A DNA stretch of 64,000 nt from Opitutaceae bacterium (GTDB taxonomy: Bacteria > Verrucomicrobiota > Verrucomicrobiia > Opitutales > Opitutaceae): NCBI GenBank assembly GCA_016711225.1, contig JADJTK010000052.1:1-64000 (forward strand). Direction: 5' to 3'. The notes under the pieces are model-generated. The model was not told where the DNA came from. It did no database searches and saw nothing but the letters and a program-made list of their open reading frames with translations. Positions 9,701-18,999 of this stretch are shown here, one piece after another. The stretch's first letter is position 1. Each line of letters starts with the position of its first letter. A program made the translations under genes and the position numbers.

Positions 9701-9949
9701 AACCATACGCCGCTCGGCACCGCCACCCTCGCCGCCGGCCGCCTCCAGTTCGACTACTCGCGGCCACTGGGCCGCACGGGCGTAACCTATGTCGTCGAGG
9801 CCTCGGCCGATCTGCAAACCTGGACACCGCTGACCGCCGCCGTCGTTGCTTCTGACGGGATCACGGAGAGCATCCGCGCCCTGGACACCGCAGCCGCCGG
9901 CGACGCCCCGCGGCGCTTCCTCCGCTTGCGCGTCACTCAACTTCCCTAG
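6761..9949 (+). CDS. Secreted right-handed beta-helix protein with FnIII and carbohydrate-binding-like domains
   Basis: A 1062-residue exported protein starting at GTG 6761 with a signal peptide ending near LSAAEFF. Residues 20-680 have the N-terminus typical of secreted parallel beta-helix proteins (FFVSPAGSDSAAGTAAAPFAS) and glycine/asparagine-rich beta-helix coils (NRLERCLLRNAQNA, GNIVAHNLLDDLPHSAVLFSGNDH). Residues about 690-785 are a fibronectin type III domain (QVELEWIDYS...TRYAYRIRAANAVG). Residues about 790-920 look like a CBM6/CBM35-type jelly roll (TRLEAETAYTV...VADYLEVALV). The last 130 residues carry the GDGTPNLLKYALGLDP module common in Opitutaceae secreted proteins. It probably acts on a polysaccharide, as lyase or glycosidase; the activity cannot be fixed from sequence. 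Confidence 0.85.
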   Translation: MNRFALFLLSWAAAASLSAAEFFVSPAGSDSAAGTAAAPFASLTRARDAIRTLKGGAGLPPEGITVWLRGGNYNLTATFTLESQDSGTASAPIVYAAYPGEEARITGARPLDPSWFSVVDASSPVWDRIDAAARGHVLVADLPAHGLSNFGTLKDRGYGALRIAPLTLFCDGRPMTLARWPNDPREFALTDSVPSPTQITYSGDRPARWTQAEEPWLHGLWTQYWADFHLKIAAIDTANRTLTLAAAPASYGITAEHPFYAYNLLEEIDQPGEYYLDRSTGRLYFWPAAPLAGATLQVSMLEVPLVQIAGAQHLTFRGLVFEASRAGLIAITSGTHNRLERCLLRNAQNAATVAGTANGLHDCEIVDCDEDGVRLAGGNRATLVPGGNYVTNCRIHRISRTVWTYHPAVNLRGGCGNIVAHNLLDDLPHSAVLFSGNDHRIEGNEIRRVCRLTSDCGAIYTGRDWGYRGNLITGNFLHHIETLWGSGARGVYLDDMVAGPAVTGNVFYALQETAIFCGAGRDLDLSNNVIAACNTGHYSGDYARTWVTNTPGDSWNLLERLAAEGIQYQQEPWASRYPACAAIPNNYATILTGLWRNPQGCRFVRNAGWANSTWMREYDKSGTGVFSVYASITDNTAEQIPLFDDRASLDRSLRPVSLAANVSAFTPIAFAEIGRDFSAWPAATRPPAAPALTVRAASPTQVELEWIDYSNLAGNQETGFTLERRNLPDGPWQTLRTYGPDSDFDSETGLAPATRYAYRIRAANAVGTACSPEAALTTPTLLVPVTTPTRLEAETAYTVVADVGSYGTVGISNGTLDSERSLRLYDVGDSFSRSFTLTTGGLHRLGFRGRAGGTGFWPNGYSFRLDGNPLSMVGDTASLSAYDTAYGGSYWGTMTSDPLQLAAGVHTITVTAANSWAVADYLEVALVAPPAQTTFAAWAAVHFSTDQLASPALSSPLAPPAGDGTPNLLKYALGLDPWTANHTPLGTATLAAGRLQFDYSRPLGRTGVTYVVEASADLQTWTPLTAAVVASDGITESIRALDTAAAGDAPRRFLRLRVTQLP

Positions 9950-9953
9950 CCCG

Positions 9954-10484
9954 ATGCCCCGCGTTTCCGTCCGCTCACTCCTCCTCGCGTGTCTCGTCGT
10001 GCTCCCGCTCGTGCTCTCCGCTGCCGACCAACGCATCGTCGTCTTCAAGGGCGAACGCCGGCTCGAACTGCAGCAGGACGGGAAGATCGCGAAGACCTAC
10101 CGCATCGGGCTCGGCTTCGCGCCCTCCGGTCCCAAGACCAAGCAGGGCGACGGGCGTACGCCCGAGGGCACCTATTACGTGTGCGTGAAGAACGCCCACA
10201 GCCAGTTCACCCTCTCGCTCGGCCTCAGCTATCCAGGGCCCGGCGACGCCGCCCGCGGACTCACCGCCGGCACGATCACGAAGGCCCAGCACGCCGCCGT
10301 CGTCGCGGCCCACAAGAGGCGAACCACCCCGCCCTGGAACACGGGACTGGGCGGTGAGATCTTCATCCACGGCAAAGGCTCCGGCTCCGACTGGACCCTC
10401 GGCTGCATCGCCCTTGACGACGCCGACATCAAGGAGCTGTTCGCCACCATCGCCACCGGCACGGTAGTCGAGATCCGGCCGTAG
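9954..10484 (+). CDS. Exported L,D-transpeptidase (YkuD domain)
   Basis: A 176-residue protein starting 2 nt after the previous stop, at ATG 9954, with a signal peptide (VRSLLLACLVVLPLVLSAADQ). The YkuD domain spans 24-176: IVVFKGERRLEL at the start, GDGRTPEGTYYV, and the catalytic stretch FIHGKGSGSDWTLGCIAL with His and Cys in place. The usual (S/T)HGC is TLGC here, a variant I associate with YafK-like members. These enzymes cross-link peptidoglycan or attach proteins to it through a cysteine acyl-enzyme in the periplasm. Confidence 0.9.
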   Translation: MPRVSVRSLLLACLVVLPLVLSAADQRIVVFKGERRLELQQDGKIAKTYRIGLGFAPSGPKTKQGDGRTPEGTYYVCVKNAHSQFTLSLGLSYPGPGDAARGLTAGTITKAQHAAVVAAHKRRTTPPWNTGLGGEIFIHGKGSGSDWTLGCIALDDADIKELFATIATGTVVEIRP

Positions 10485-10510
10485 GCCTCCCGCGAATTGC
10501 CGCCGGCCGG

Positions 10511-10597
10511 GTAGGACCGGTCTCCGACCGGTCGCGATCCGCTCGAGTCGTAGGCGACGGCTTGAATCCAAAACGTCCGGTCGAAGACCGGACCTAC
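10511..10597. repeat. REPIN-like palindromic pair, family A, between convergent genes
   Basis: Two GTAG-headed palindromes in inverted orientation: GTAGGACCGGTCTCCGACCG (10511 on) and, on the minus strand, GTAGGTCCGGTCTTCGACCG (10597 back). The pair is 87 nt from GTAG to CTAC with a 41-nt centre that contains a further GTAGGCGACGG. This is the clearest intergenic copy of the family. It lies between the stop codons of the L,D-transpeptidase and the transglutaminase and may also act as a terminator. Confidence 0.8.
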
Positions 10598-10605
10598 TTG
10601 CCGCC

Positions 10606-11478
10606 TCACAACGGTTCCACGTCCACCGCCACCTTCACCTCGTGGCTGCCGCCGCCGGTGAGTATTCCCATCACCGGACTCACGTCGCTGAAGTCGCGGC
10701 CGTAGGCCACCGTGATGTGCTCGTCGGAGGGCTGGCAGTTGTTGGTTGGATCGAAGTCCACCCAGCCATGATGCTCGCAGTAGACTGAAAACCACGCGTG
10801 GGTGGCGTCCGAGCCCACCAGCCGCGGCTTCCCCTCCGGCGGGCGAGTGCGCAGATAGCCGCTCACATAGCTCGCGGGCAGGCCCAGAGAACGCAGGCAG
10901 GCGATCGCGAAGTGGGCGAAATCCTGACAGACCCCGCGCCGCTTTTCCCACACCTCGCCCAACGGAGTGGCGATGGTGGTGGCCACCGGATCGTAGACGA
11001 AGTCGGTGTGGATGCGGCGGTTGAGATCAAGCACGCCCTCCAGCAACGGCCGGCCGGCCGGGAAGCTCGCCCTCGCGTAGTCGGCGAACTCGGGCCGCGG
11101 CTGCACCAGTGGCGAACCAAATACGAACTGGAACGGCTTGATCGCCTCGGGCGCCACCGGGTCGCGGTAGCGCCGCGCCACCTGCTCCCAGGGCTGCGAC
11201 AGCCCCGGCGCCCGGAGCGAACGCGCCTCGACACTGACCACGCTCGTCGCCGTCACTTCCAACTTCGCATGCAACTCCTGGATGGCGAAGAAGCACACCC
11301 GGTTGCCGAAGAAGTCCGGCCGTTGCACCTGCACGGCGGGTTCGGGGGAGATGGTGATTCGCCAATCGGTCCGCGACTGTGCCTCGGTCACTCGCGGCTC
11401 GACCCGCGCCGCGTGATGCGACACCGCCACCGGCTCGGCATACTCATAGATCGTACGATGGGTGATGCGGTAGTTCAT
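10606..11478 (-). CDS. Transglutaminase-like cysteine protease, set A of the ATP-grasp/alpha-E system
   Basis: A 290-residue cytoplasmic protein with an N-terminal beta-sandwich (MNYRITHRTIYEYAEPV) followed by a transglutaminase-like papain fold. The triad is complete: Cys184 in RRGVCQDFAHF, His227 in ATHAWFSVY, Asp243 in VDFDPTNN. It starts at ATG 11478, overlapping the stop of the upstream ATP-grasp/alpha-E gene by 4 nt (ATGA), so the two are translationally coupled. In this conserved neighbourhood the transglutaminase is thought to hydrolyse or transfer amide bonds made by the ATP-grasp ligase. Substrate unknown. Confidence 0.9.
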   Translation of the reverse strand: MNYRITHRTIYEYAEPVAVSHHAARVEPRVTEAQSRTDWRITISPEPAVQVQRPDFFGNRVCFFAIQELHAKLEVTATSVVSVEARSLRAPGLSQPWEQVARRYRDPVAPEAIKPFQFVFGSPLVQPRPEFADYARASFPAGRPLLEGVLDLNRRIHTDFVYDPVATTIATPLGEVWEKRRGVCQDFAHFAIACLRSLGLPASYVSGYLRTRPPEGKPRLVGSDATHAWFSVYCEHHGWVDFDPTNNCQPSDEHITVAYGRDFSDVSPVMGILTGGGSHEVKVAVDVEPL

Positions 11479-14054
11479 GGCCCGGCCTCCGTTTGGGGCG
11501 CCGGCTCGGCACCGGTGCGTGAGATCGAGGAATGCGCGAAGTAGCTCACCGCGATCGCCTCCGAGAGCCGCGGCATCGCCGCACCGATGAGCCGGATCAC
11601 CTTGGCGATCTCGGTGTTGCCGGCTGTCTTGCCCGCGCGGCCCAGCTCTCGCGGATCGGCCAGGCGGAGACGCGCCATGCAATCGATGAGTATCCGCTGG
11701 CCCGGGCCCGGCAGCGCCGTGAGCTTCTCCCGCGGTAACCGGTCGAAATGCTCCACCATCTGGCTGAGCTGAAAGAGCAGCGAACGCGGGTTGGTGTCGT
11801 CGAGCAGCACCAGATCGCAGACGGCGGCAAGTTGCGGCAACACGTTGTAGCGCGAGCGGTACGTAATCGAGCAGTCGCAGACCTCTAGCACCACCTCGAG
11901 CAGTCCGAGATTCTCCCCCGCCGGGGAGGAGAGCACGCTGTCCAGGAAGGTGGTGGTCTGGATCGAACGTTCGATGCGGCGGCCCATATCCAGGAAGCGC
12001 CAACCCTGGGCCCGGGTCATATTGTCGTTGGTCAACCCGTGGAAGGAGGCGATGTCGACCAGCGTCTGGTTGAGCACCGCCACGGCGTCACCAGCGAGTA
12101 GTGACGCCGCTCCGGCCGGCGGGGTCAGGCGGTCGTCGAGCTGGGTGAGCACCCGCCAGAGATCGTTCGAGGTGCGGTCGCGTACCAGGATGGCGAGGCG
12201 GCGGAGCTGGTCGGCGGTGTTGCGCAGGCTGCCGGGGCGGGTGGGATCGAAGATGGCCGCGAGCAACTCGGCCTCCAGCGCCTCCGGCTGTTGGCGCAGC
12301 TCGTCGCTCTTCTCGGCAGCGAGCTGGCCGTGCTCCTCGAGCGTGTGCAACAGCGGCGCCAGCACCGGCCAGGCGCTGCCAGTGCTCTCGGGATTGAAAC
12401 GCACCAGGGCACTGCGCAGCAGGCGCGCGGTGGAGTCGGCCCGCTCCGCGTACCGGCCGAGCCAGAAAAAGTTGTCGGCCAGGCGGCTGGGCAGGTTGTT
12501 GCCCACCCGCCGCAGCTCCACCGGTTGCAAGCCCTGCCCGAGCAGCGTGACCTCCGCCACCGGCGCCTCGGCCCGCACCCACACGTCTTTGCTCGCGCCG
12601 CCGTGCTGCAACGACACGAAGCGCCCGGCCGGCTCCGGCGAGATGCGGGCCAGCCCGCCGGGCATGATGCGATACGAATCGCCACAGGCAACCAGATACA
12701 CGCGCACGCTCACCGGATTGGCCACGAAGCCTCCGTCCTCCCAACACGGGGCATACGAGAGCGGCACCTTCTCCTGCGCCACATAGGCGTGGGGCTGCCA
12801 GCGGATCTGCTTGAGCCACCCGGCGCGGTCGCGCGGCGCCGCCCCGGCGGGGGCCCGGAAGGCGGGTTTAAGGATGAGGTTGTCGAAGTGCTCCTCCACG
12901 TAGCCCTCCGCCGAGTCCTGACCACACCACCACGTAGCGACCGAGGGCAACTTCAGCTCCTCGCCCAGCACATGCCGGCATAGCCCGGGCAGGAACGCCA
13001 TGAACGCCGGGCTCTGCAGCAGACCGCTGCCGAGAGAATTGACCACCGCCACCTGCCCGCGCCGCACCGCCTCGACCAGTCCGGGCACGCCCAGCATCGA
13101 GTCGTTGCGCAGCTCCAGCGGATCACAGAACTCGTCGTCCACCCGGCGCAGGATCACATCGACCGGCTCCAGCCCGCTGAGCGTCTTCAGGAAGACATGA
13201 TCATCGCGCACGGTAAGGTCCTGCCCCTCGACCAAGGTGTAGCCCAGGTAGCGGGCCAAATAGGCCTGTTCGAAGTAGGTCTCGTTGTACGGCCCCGGAG
13301 TGAGCATCACCACCCGCGGCTCGCCTCCGGTTCGCGGCGACAGCCCGGCGAGCGCGGCCTGCGTGTCGCGATAGAAACCGGCGAGGCGTTGCACATGCAG
13401 ATCGCGGAACGCCTCGGGCAGCATGCGCGAGGCGATCAGCCGGTTCGCCAGCGCATAGCCGGAGCCGGTCGGGATCTGGGTGCGATCCGCCACCACCCAC
13501 CAGCGGCCGTCGGGTGAACGGGAAAGGTCGGCGGCGTAGAACTGCAGGTGGCGCCGCCCGGCCGGCTTCACATTGTGCAGCGGCCGCAGAAAGTCGGGCT
13601 GGGCGTAGACCAACGCGGGCGGCAACTGCCCGGAGCGAATGAGGCGCTGCGCGCCATGGCAGTCGGCGATTACCCGGTCGAGCAGCGTCGCGCGCTGGAT
13701 CAGGGCCGGTTCGAGCTCGCGCCATTCCTCGGCCGCGAAGACGAACGGCACCGGGTCGAGCCGCCAGGGACGATCGAGACCGTCGGACTCGCCATAAACG
13801 TTGTAGGTGATGCCCTGATCGCGGATGAAGCGCCGGCCGGTTTCCCAGCGTCGCTGCAGTTCGGCGACGCTGTGCCCCGCCAACTCGCGCACCAGCGTCT
13901 CCCAGTGCGGTCGCACGGCCCCGCCGGGGCCGAGCAGCTCATCGTAGGCCCCCGATGGCGGTCGGTAACAGGCGAGCAGCCGCGCGCGCGCCGCGGTGGT
14001 GGCGGCGGCGGACGGAACAGAGGGCAAAATGGCTGCAGGAATCTCAGACGACAT
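11475..14054 (-). CDS. Fused circularly permuted ATP-grasp and alpha-E protein, set A
   Basis: An 859-residue two-domain protein. Residues about 25-495 match the circularly permuted type 2 ATP-grasp family (DUF404/DUF407, COG2308), expected to form amide bonds with ATP. Residues about 519-855 match the all-helical alpha-E family (DUF403, COG2307), beginning NNLPSRLADNFFWLGRYAER. The separate plus-strand paralogues (17501-18979 and 19230-20321) show the domain border. In the ATP-grasp part the segment equivalent to LEDNLRCPSG of the paralogue reads VADRTQIPTG (188-197), so the acidic/Asn metal-binding pair is changed. The gene is the first of a coupled pair with the transglutaminase and follows the DUF2126 gene on the same strand. 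COG names are from memory. Confidence 0.9.
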   Translation of the reverse strand: MSSEIPAAILPSVPSAAATTAARARLLACYRPPSGAYDELLGPGGAVRPHWETLVRELAGHSVAELQRRWETGRRFIRDQGITYNVYGESDGLDRPWRLDPVPFVFAAEEWRELEPALIQRATLLDRVIADCHGAQRLIRSGQLPPALVYAQPDFLRPLHNVKPAGRRHLQFYAADLSRSPDGRWWVVADRTQIPTGSGYALANRLIASRMLPEAFRDLHVQRLAGFYRDTQAALAGLSPRTGGEPRVVMLTPGPYNETYFEQAYLARYLGYTLVEGQDLTVRDDHVFLKTLSGLEPVDVILRRVDDEFCDPLELRNDSMLGVPGLVEAVRRGQVAVVNSLGSGLLQSPAFMAFLPGLCRHVLGEELKLPSVATWWCGQDSAEGYVEEHFDNLILKPAFRAPAGAAPRDRAGWLKQIRWQPHAYVAQEKVPLSYAPCWEDGGFVANPVSVRVYLVACGDSYRIMPGGLARISPEPAGRFVSLQHGGASKDVWVRAEAPVAEVTLLGQGLQPVELRRVGNNLPSRLADNFFWLGRYAERADSTARLLRSALVRFNPESTGSAWPVLAPLLHTLEEHGQLAAEKSDELRQQPEALEAELLAAIFDPTRPGSLRNTADQLRRLAILVRDRTSNDLWRVLTQLDDRLTPPAGAASLLAGDAVAVLNQTLVDIASFHGLTNDNMTRAQGWRFLDMGRRIERSIQTTTFLDSVLSSPAGENLGLLEVVLEVCDCSITYRSRYNVLPQLAAVCDLVLLDDTNPRSLLFQLSQMVEHFDRLPREKLTALPGPGQRILIDCMARLRLADPRELGRAGKTAGNTEIAKVIRLIGAAMPRLSEAIAVSYFAHSSISRTGAEPAPQTEAGP

Positions 14055-14118
14055 CGTGGGCGTGGACTGGCGATGAACCAGACATCCGGCGCGGGCAACG
14101 CCGCATTTGACCGCCCCT

Positions 14119-14170
14119 GTACCCGCCGCGAGGCGGGCACAGCTGGCGGGGGCAAACCCCGCCCCACCAG
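14119..14170. repeat. REP-like palindromes, family B with GTAC unit
   Basis: A GTACCCGCCGCGAGGCGGGC hairpin (14119 on) is followed by TGGCGGGGGCAAACCCCGCC (14144 on), the inverse of the GTGGGGCGGGGTTTGCCC unit. It lies between the DUF2126 gene stop and the next start on the minus strand, where it could form a transcriptional or RNA-stability barrier. Confidence 0.6.
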
Positions 14171-14198
14171 CCAGCCACAGAAGAATGGCGCCGTGGAA

Positions 14199-17100
14199 TC
14201 ATCCCTTGCGTAGGTCGAGGGTGCAGGGGAACTCCGGATCGACGAGAGAGGTCGCCGCCACGAGATTGCCGGGCGTGTGCCCATGGCGGAAGAAGCGCGA
14301 CAGGCGCCGGCTCTCGGCCTCGTAGGCGTTCACCGGGAAGGTCGTGTAGTTGCGCCCGCCCGGATGGGCCACGTGGTAGGTGCAACCACCGATGGCACGG
14401 TCGTTCCATGTATCTACCACGTCGAAGACCAGCGGAGCGTCCACGCCGATCGTCGGGTGCAGGCAGGACGTCGGCTGCCAGGCGCGGAAGCGCACGCCGG
14501 CGATGAACTCGCCGTGCGTTCCCGTGGGTTGAAGCGGCACGGCATGGCCGTTGCAGGCCACGACGTGGCGCCCCTCGGTAAGGCCCGTGACCTTCACCTG
14601 TACACGCTCCAAGGAGGAGTCGACAAAGCGTACCGTCCCGCCCGGGCCGGCCTCCTCGCCGAGCACATGCCACGGCTCGAGAGCCTGCCGCAGTTCGAGG
14701 TGCACATCCCGTACCGCAAAATCCCCCACGAGAGGGAAACGGAACTCCTGGTGCGGAGCAAACCACTCCACGGGCAGCTCGTAACCATGATGCGCGAGGT
14801 CGGCGCAGATGTCCTCGGTGTCGCGGCCGATGAAGTGCGGCAGCATCCACTTGTCGTGGAGCTGCGTGCCCCAGCGCACCAGCGGTTTGACGTACGGTTC
14901 GCGCCAGAAACGGGCCACCAACGCCCGCAGAAGGAGCTGCTGCACCAAGCTCATGCGTTCGTGCGGCGGCATCTCGAAGGCGCGCAGCTCCAGCAGGCCG
15001 AGGCGGCCGGAGGCGCTCTCCGGTGCATAGAGCTTGTCGATGCAGAACTCGGCGCGGTGGGTGTTGCCCGTCGAGTCCACAAGCAGGTGCCGCAGTACGC
15101 GGTCCACCAGCCACGGCGGGCAACCGCCCTCCGGAGGGATCTGCTTGAAGGCGATCTCCAGCTCACGCAGGGCATCGAGGCGCGCCTCGTCGATGCGGGG
15201 GCTCTGGCTCGTAGGCCCGATGAAGAGTCCGCTGAACAGATACGAGAGCGAGGGGTGATGCTGCCAGTAGGTGACGAGGCTGCGCAGCACGTCGGGCCGG
15301 CGCAGGAACGGGCTGTCGGCCGGCGTCGGGCCGCCCAGCACGATGTGGTTGCCCCCGCCGGTGCCGGTGTGGCGGCCGTCGATCATGAACTTCTCGGCGC
15401 CGAGGCGGGCCTGCCGGGCATCCTCGTAGACACCGGTGGTGCGCTCGACGAGCTCGGCCCAGGTCGCCGACGGATGAATGTTCACCTCGATCACGCCCGG
15501 ATCGGGCGTGACCTTGACCACGCAGAGCCGCGGATCATGTGGCGGCGGGTACCCCTCCAGGACCACGGGAGTGCCGAGTGCGGCGGCCGTGGCCTCGACG
15601 GCCGTGACGATCTCCAAATAGTCCTCCAAGGTGTCCACCGGCGGCAGGAAAATGTGCACGCGTCCCTCGCGCGGCTCCACGCAGAGAGCGGTGCGCACGA
15701 TCCACGAAGCGGACTCACCGAGGACGGGTGCCCGCTCCGCGGCGGCGATGGCGGCGAGCTCCGCCGGCGTCGGCGCAGGAGGCTGGCGGGTGACAGCAGC
15801 CACCGCCTTCACGAACTGCCGGTGCGGTGGCAGGGCGGGCCGCTCGGCCATCGGATCGGGCTCGATGACGGCCGGGATATCCTCCGGAGCGGCCCAGGGC
15901 TGGGAGTCGAGCGGCAGGCGGAAACCGACCGGCGAGTCGCCGGGGATGAGATACAATCGGCCGTTGCGCAGGTACCATGGGCTGCTGGTCCAACCCTTGC
16001 CCGCGCCGGCCGGCTTGCGCCGCAGCGGCAGCACATGGCCGACGACGGCATCGAGCCCGGCGTCGAACAGGCGGGCGAGGCGGGCGCGCTCCTGCGGATT
16101 GCGGAGCTCGGAGTGGAGCGGATCGACGTTGGAGGGGAGCTTCCGTTCCTGCAGCAGATAGTGAAAAGCATCCTCATACGCCGGCATGATCCAGCGATCA
16201 GCCAGGCCAAGGCGCGCGGCGAGAGCACGAATGAAACACTCCGCGAGCGCAGCGGTGTTCTCGGAGCGCGTCGTCTCGTCGGCGAGCAGGTGGGGATCAT
16301 CCCACACCGCTTCGCCGTCCGGTCGCCAGTAGGCGGCAAAGGCCCAACGCGGAAGCGGCTCCCCTGGATACCATTTGCCCTGGCCGTGATGGAGAAAAGC
16401 CCCGGGGGCGAAGCGCTGTTGCAGGCGGCGCAGCAGATCGTCGGCGCGGAGGCGCTTGGTCGCCCCGAGGGCGGCGCTGTTCCACTCGGCCCCATCGTAA
16501 TCGTCGATCGAGACGTGGTGCGGCCGACTGCGGGTCGGGCGTGGCGGCGAGCGGGACATGCCCTTCGCCGGCGAGCAGGCCGGAGGTTGGGTCGAGGCCG
16601 ATCCAGCCGGCACCGGGCAGGTACACTTCGCACCAGGCGTGAAGATCGGTGAAGTCCTTGTCCGTGCCGGAGGGACCGTCGAGGGACTTCTGGTCGGCGA
16701 CCAGCTGGATCAGGTAGCCGGAGACAAAGCGCGCGGCCAAGCCGAGGTGGCGGAAGAGCTGCACGAGCAGCCAGGCGGAGTCACGGCACGAGCCGGAGCG
16801 TTTCGTGACCGTCTCTTCGGGGGACTGCACACCAGGCTCGAGGCGGATGACGTAGCGGATGTCGCGCCACAGGCGCTGGTTAAGCCCGACGAGGAAATCG
16901 ATCGTGCGCTGCTCGGTGCGTGGCGTGCCGGCAAGGTAGGCGGCAAAACGGGGCGTGGCCGCGGCACAGACGCGGAACGGCGCGAGGTCGTGCGCCAGCG
17001 CCGGATCGTAAGCAAAGGGGAATTTTTCGCGGCAGGCTCGAGGAAGAAGTCGAAGGGGTTGAAGACCGCCATCTCGGCCACGAGGTCGACCTCGACGGTG

Positions 17101-17324
17101 AGTTCGCGCGTGGGTTCCGGGAAAGTGAACCGCGCGAGGTAGTTGGCCTGCGGGTCCTGCTGCCAGTTGAGGAAGTGTTTCTCCGGCGCGACCTTCAGCG
17201 AGTACCCCAGAATACGGGTACGGGTGTGCGGCGCCGGCCGCAAACGGACGACCTGTGGCCCAAGGGTGACCGGCCGGTCGTAGCGGTAGGTCGTACGGTG
17301 ATGGAGGGCGACGTGGATGGCCAT
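14199..17324 (-). pseudogene. Transglutaminase-DUF2126 protein, interrupted by a frameshift and an internal deletion
   Basis: Intact homologues are about 1100 residues: an N-terminal transglutaminase domain followed by DUF2126 (COG4196). Here ATG 17324 begins MAIHVALHHRTTYRYDRPV. Near 17031 the frame changes within FFLEPA/EKFPFAYD (one base missing). The second frame holds the triad (RSGSCRDSAW, DLHAWCEV, IGLDPTSG). At about 16540 it ends at LAATPDPQSAAP and the third frame starts directly at HVSIDDYDGAEWNSAALG. The 70-80 residues that normally lie between, including the GGEPTF motif, are missing. The third frame then runs intact through GQGKWYPGE and TGTGGGNHIVLGG to the stop at 14199. Part of set A, transcribed toward the ATP-grasp/alpha-E gene. 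Confidence 0.82.
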
Positions 17325-17500
17325 GGGACGATGACACTGCAGCGCGCCGCCGGCCCGAAGGCCCTCGGCGTGAAGGGAAGGAGGAGTGATGAGCCACTTT
17401 CATTGCAGGGCTCATGCCAGAGCGGGAGCTGCTTGAACACGGTCACAACAAAACCAACGGACCCCAGACGTTGGCCCAAGGCCTGCTATGAGCAGTTCTC

Positions 17501-18979
17501 ATGACCGCTCCCGCCTCCCCCGCCGCTACCCGCTCGCTGTTGGAGCCCTACGACACCGGCAGCTATTTCGACGAGATGTTTGCCCGCGACGGCGCGGTGC
17601 GCCCCGCGTACAGCAAGGTCGGCCAGCATCTCGGGCGGCTGGCACGAGAGGACTACTTCAAGAAGCAGACCGCCGTTGATGTCGCCTTCATGCGCGGAGG
17701 AGTGACGTTCACCGTCTACAACGACAACCAGGGCACTGAGCGCATCTTCCCCTTCGACCTGATGCCGCGGGTCATCCCCGCGAAAGAGTGGGAAGTGCTT
17801 GAAGCAGGCCTGATCCAACGCCTGACCGCGCTCAACCTCTTCCTACGCGACATCTACCACGAGCAACGCATTCTAAAAGAAGGGGTTATCCCTGCCCACT
17901 ACGTACTTAGCGCGCGGCACTTCCGGCGTGAGTTCATGAATTTCAAGGTGCCCAAGGACGTCTACGTCCACATTTGCGGCACCGACCTGATCCGCGACCA
18001 CGACGGCCGCTATCTCGTACTGGAGGACAACCTGCGTTGCCCCTCCGGAGCCAGCTACATGATCGAGAATCGCGCCGCGATGAAGCGGGCGTTTCCGTCG
18101 CTCTATCAGTCCGCCAAAGTGCGCCCGGTGGAGAATTACGCGCAGGAGCTGCTCAAATCCCTCCAATACACCACCCCCACTGGGGCCCGCTCCGACTCGC
18201 CCACCGTGGTGTTGCTCACCCCAGGCGTGCACAACAGCGCCTATTTCGAGCACACCTTCCTTGCCCGCTCAATGGGCATTCCGATCGTCGAGGGGCGCGA
18301 CCTCATCGTAAAAGACGCCCGCGTGTACATGCGCACCGTGGCCGGCCCCGTGCCGGTCGACGTGATCTACCGCCGCATCGACGACGACTTCCTCGATCCC
18401 ACCGTCTTCCGTTCCGACTCGCTGTTGGGCGTGCCCGGACTGGTGCAAGCCTACCGGGCCGGCAACGTCAGCCTTGCTAACACCATCGGCACCGGCATCG
18501 CCGACGACAAGGTGATGTACTATTTTGTCCCGCGCATCATCAAGTTCTACCTCGGCGAGGAACCCATCCTGCCCAACGTCGACACCTTCCTCGCCTCCGA
18601 GGAAAAGGACCGCACCTACATCCTCGAAAACCTCGCCAAGCTCGTCGTAAAGAGCGCCAACGAGGCGGGCGGCTACGGGATGCTGATGGGCCCCTGGGCG
18701 AGCAAGGCCGAGATCGAGCAATTCCGTGCGATGATCATCGATAATCCGCGCAACTTCATCGCCCAGCCGCCCATCTCGCTCTCCCGCCATCCCACCTGGT
18801 GCGGCGAAGGCTTCGAGGGACGCCACATCGACCTGCGCCCGTACATCCTCTGCGGTGATAAGATCACGGTTACACCCGGCGGCCTCACCCGCGTGGCGCT
18901 CCGGAAGGGCTCCCTCGTCGTCAACTCCTCCCAGGGGGGCGGCTCGAAAGACACCTGGGTGCTCCACGGCGACGAATGA
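17501..18979 (+). CDS. Circularly permuted ATP-grasp type 2 protein, set B
   Basis: A 492-residue stand-alone ATP-grasp ligase of the DUF404/DUF407 family (COG2308), paralogous to the N-terminal half of the protein at 11475-14054. It keeps the canonical Glu175-Asp176-Asn177 in LEDNLRCPSG, the GVHNSAYFEH strand and the C-terminal ATP loop SSQGGGSKDTW. Start ATG 17501. It diverges from the DUF2126 gene across 176 nt, which must hold both promoters. It is followed by alpha-E and transglutaminase genes on the same strand, as in many genomes. The predicted role is ATP-dependent amide bond formation with an unidentified peptide or small-molecule substrate. Confidence 0.93.
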   Translation: MTAPASPAATRSLLEPYDTGSYFDEMFARDGAVRPAYSKVGQHLGRLAREDYFKKQTAVDVAFMRGGVTFTVYNDNQGTERIFPFDLMPRVIPAKEWEVLEAGLIQRLTALNLFLRDIYHEQRILKEGVIPAHYVLSARHFRREFMNFKVPKDVYVHICGTDLIRDHDGRYLVLEDNLRCPSGASYMIENRAAMKRAFPSLYQSAKVRPVENYAQELLKSLQYTTPTGARSDSPTVVLLTPGVHNSAYFEHTFLARSMGIPIVEGRDLIVKDARVYMRTVAGPVPVDVIYRRIDDDFLDPTVFRSDSLLGVPGLVQAYRAGNVSLANTIGTGIADDKVMYYFVPRIIKFYLGEEPILPNVDTFLASEEKDRTYILENLAKLVVKSANEAGGYGMLMGPWASKAEIEQFRAMIIDNPRNFIAQPPISLSRHPTWCGEGFEGRHIDLRPYILCGDKITVTPGGLTRVALRKGSLVVNSSQGGGSKDTWVLHGDE

Positions 18980-18999
18980 GGGCATTTCGATGCCTCTGA

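Noticed and set aside
14277..16652. A 791-codon plus-strand open frame opposite the DUF2126 gene
   Set aside because: It has the composition of an antisense shadow (Arg/Glu/Gly/Ala) and the minus strand matches DUF2126 motifs.
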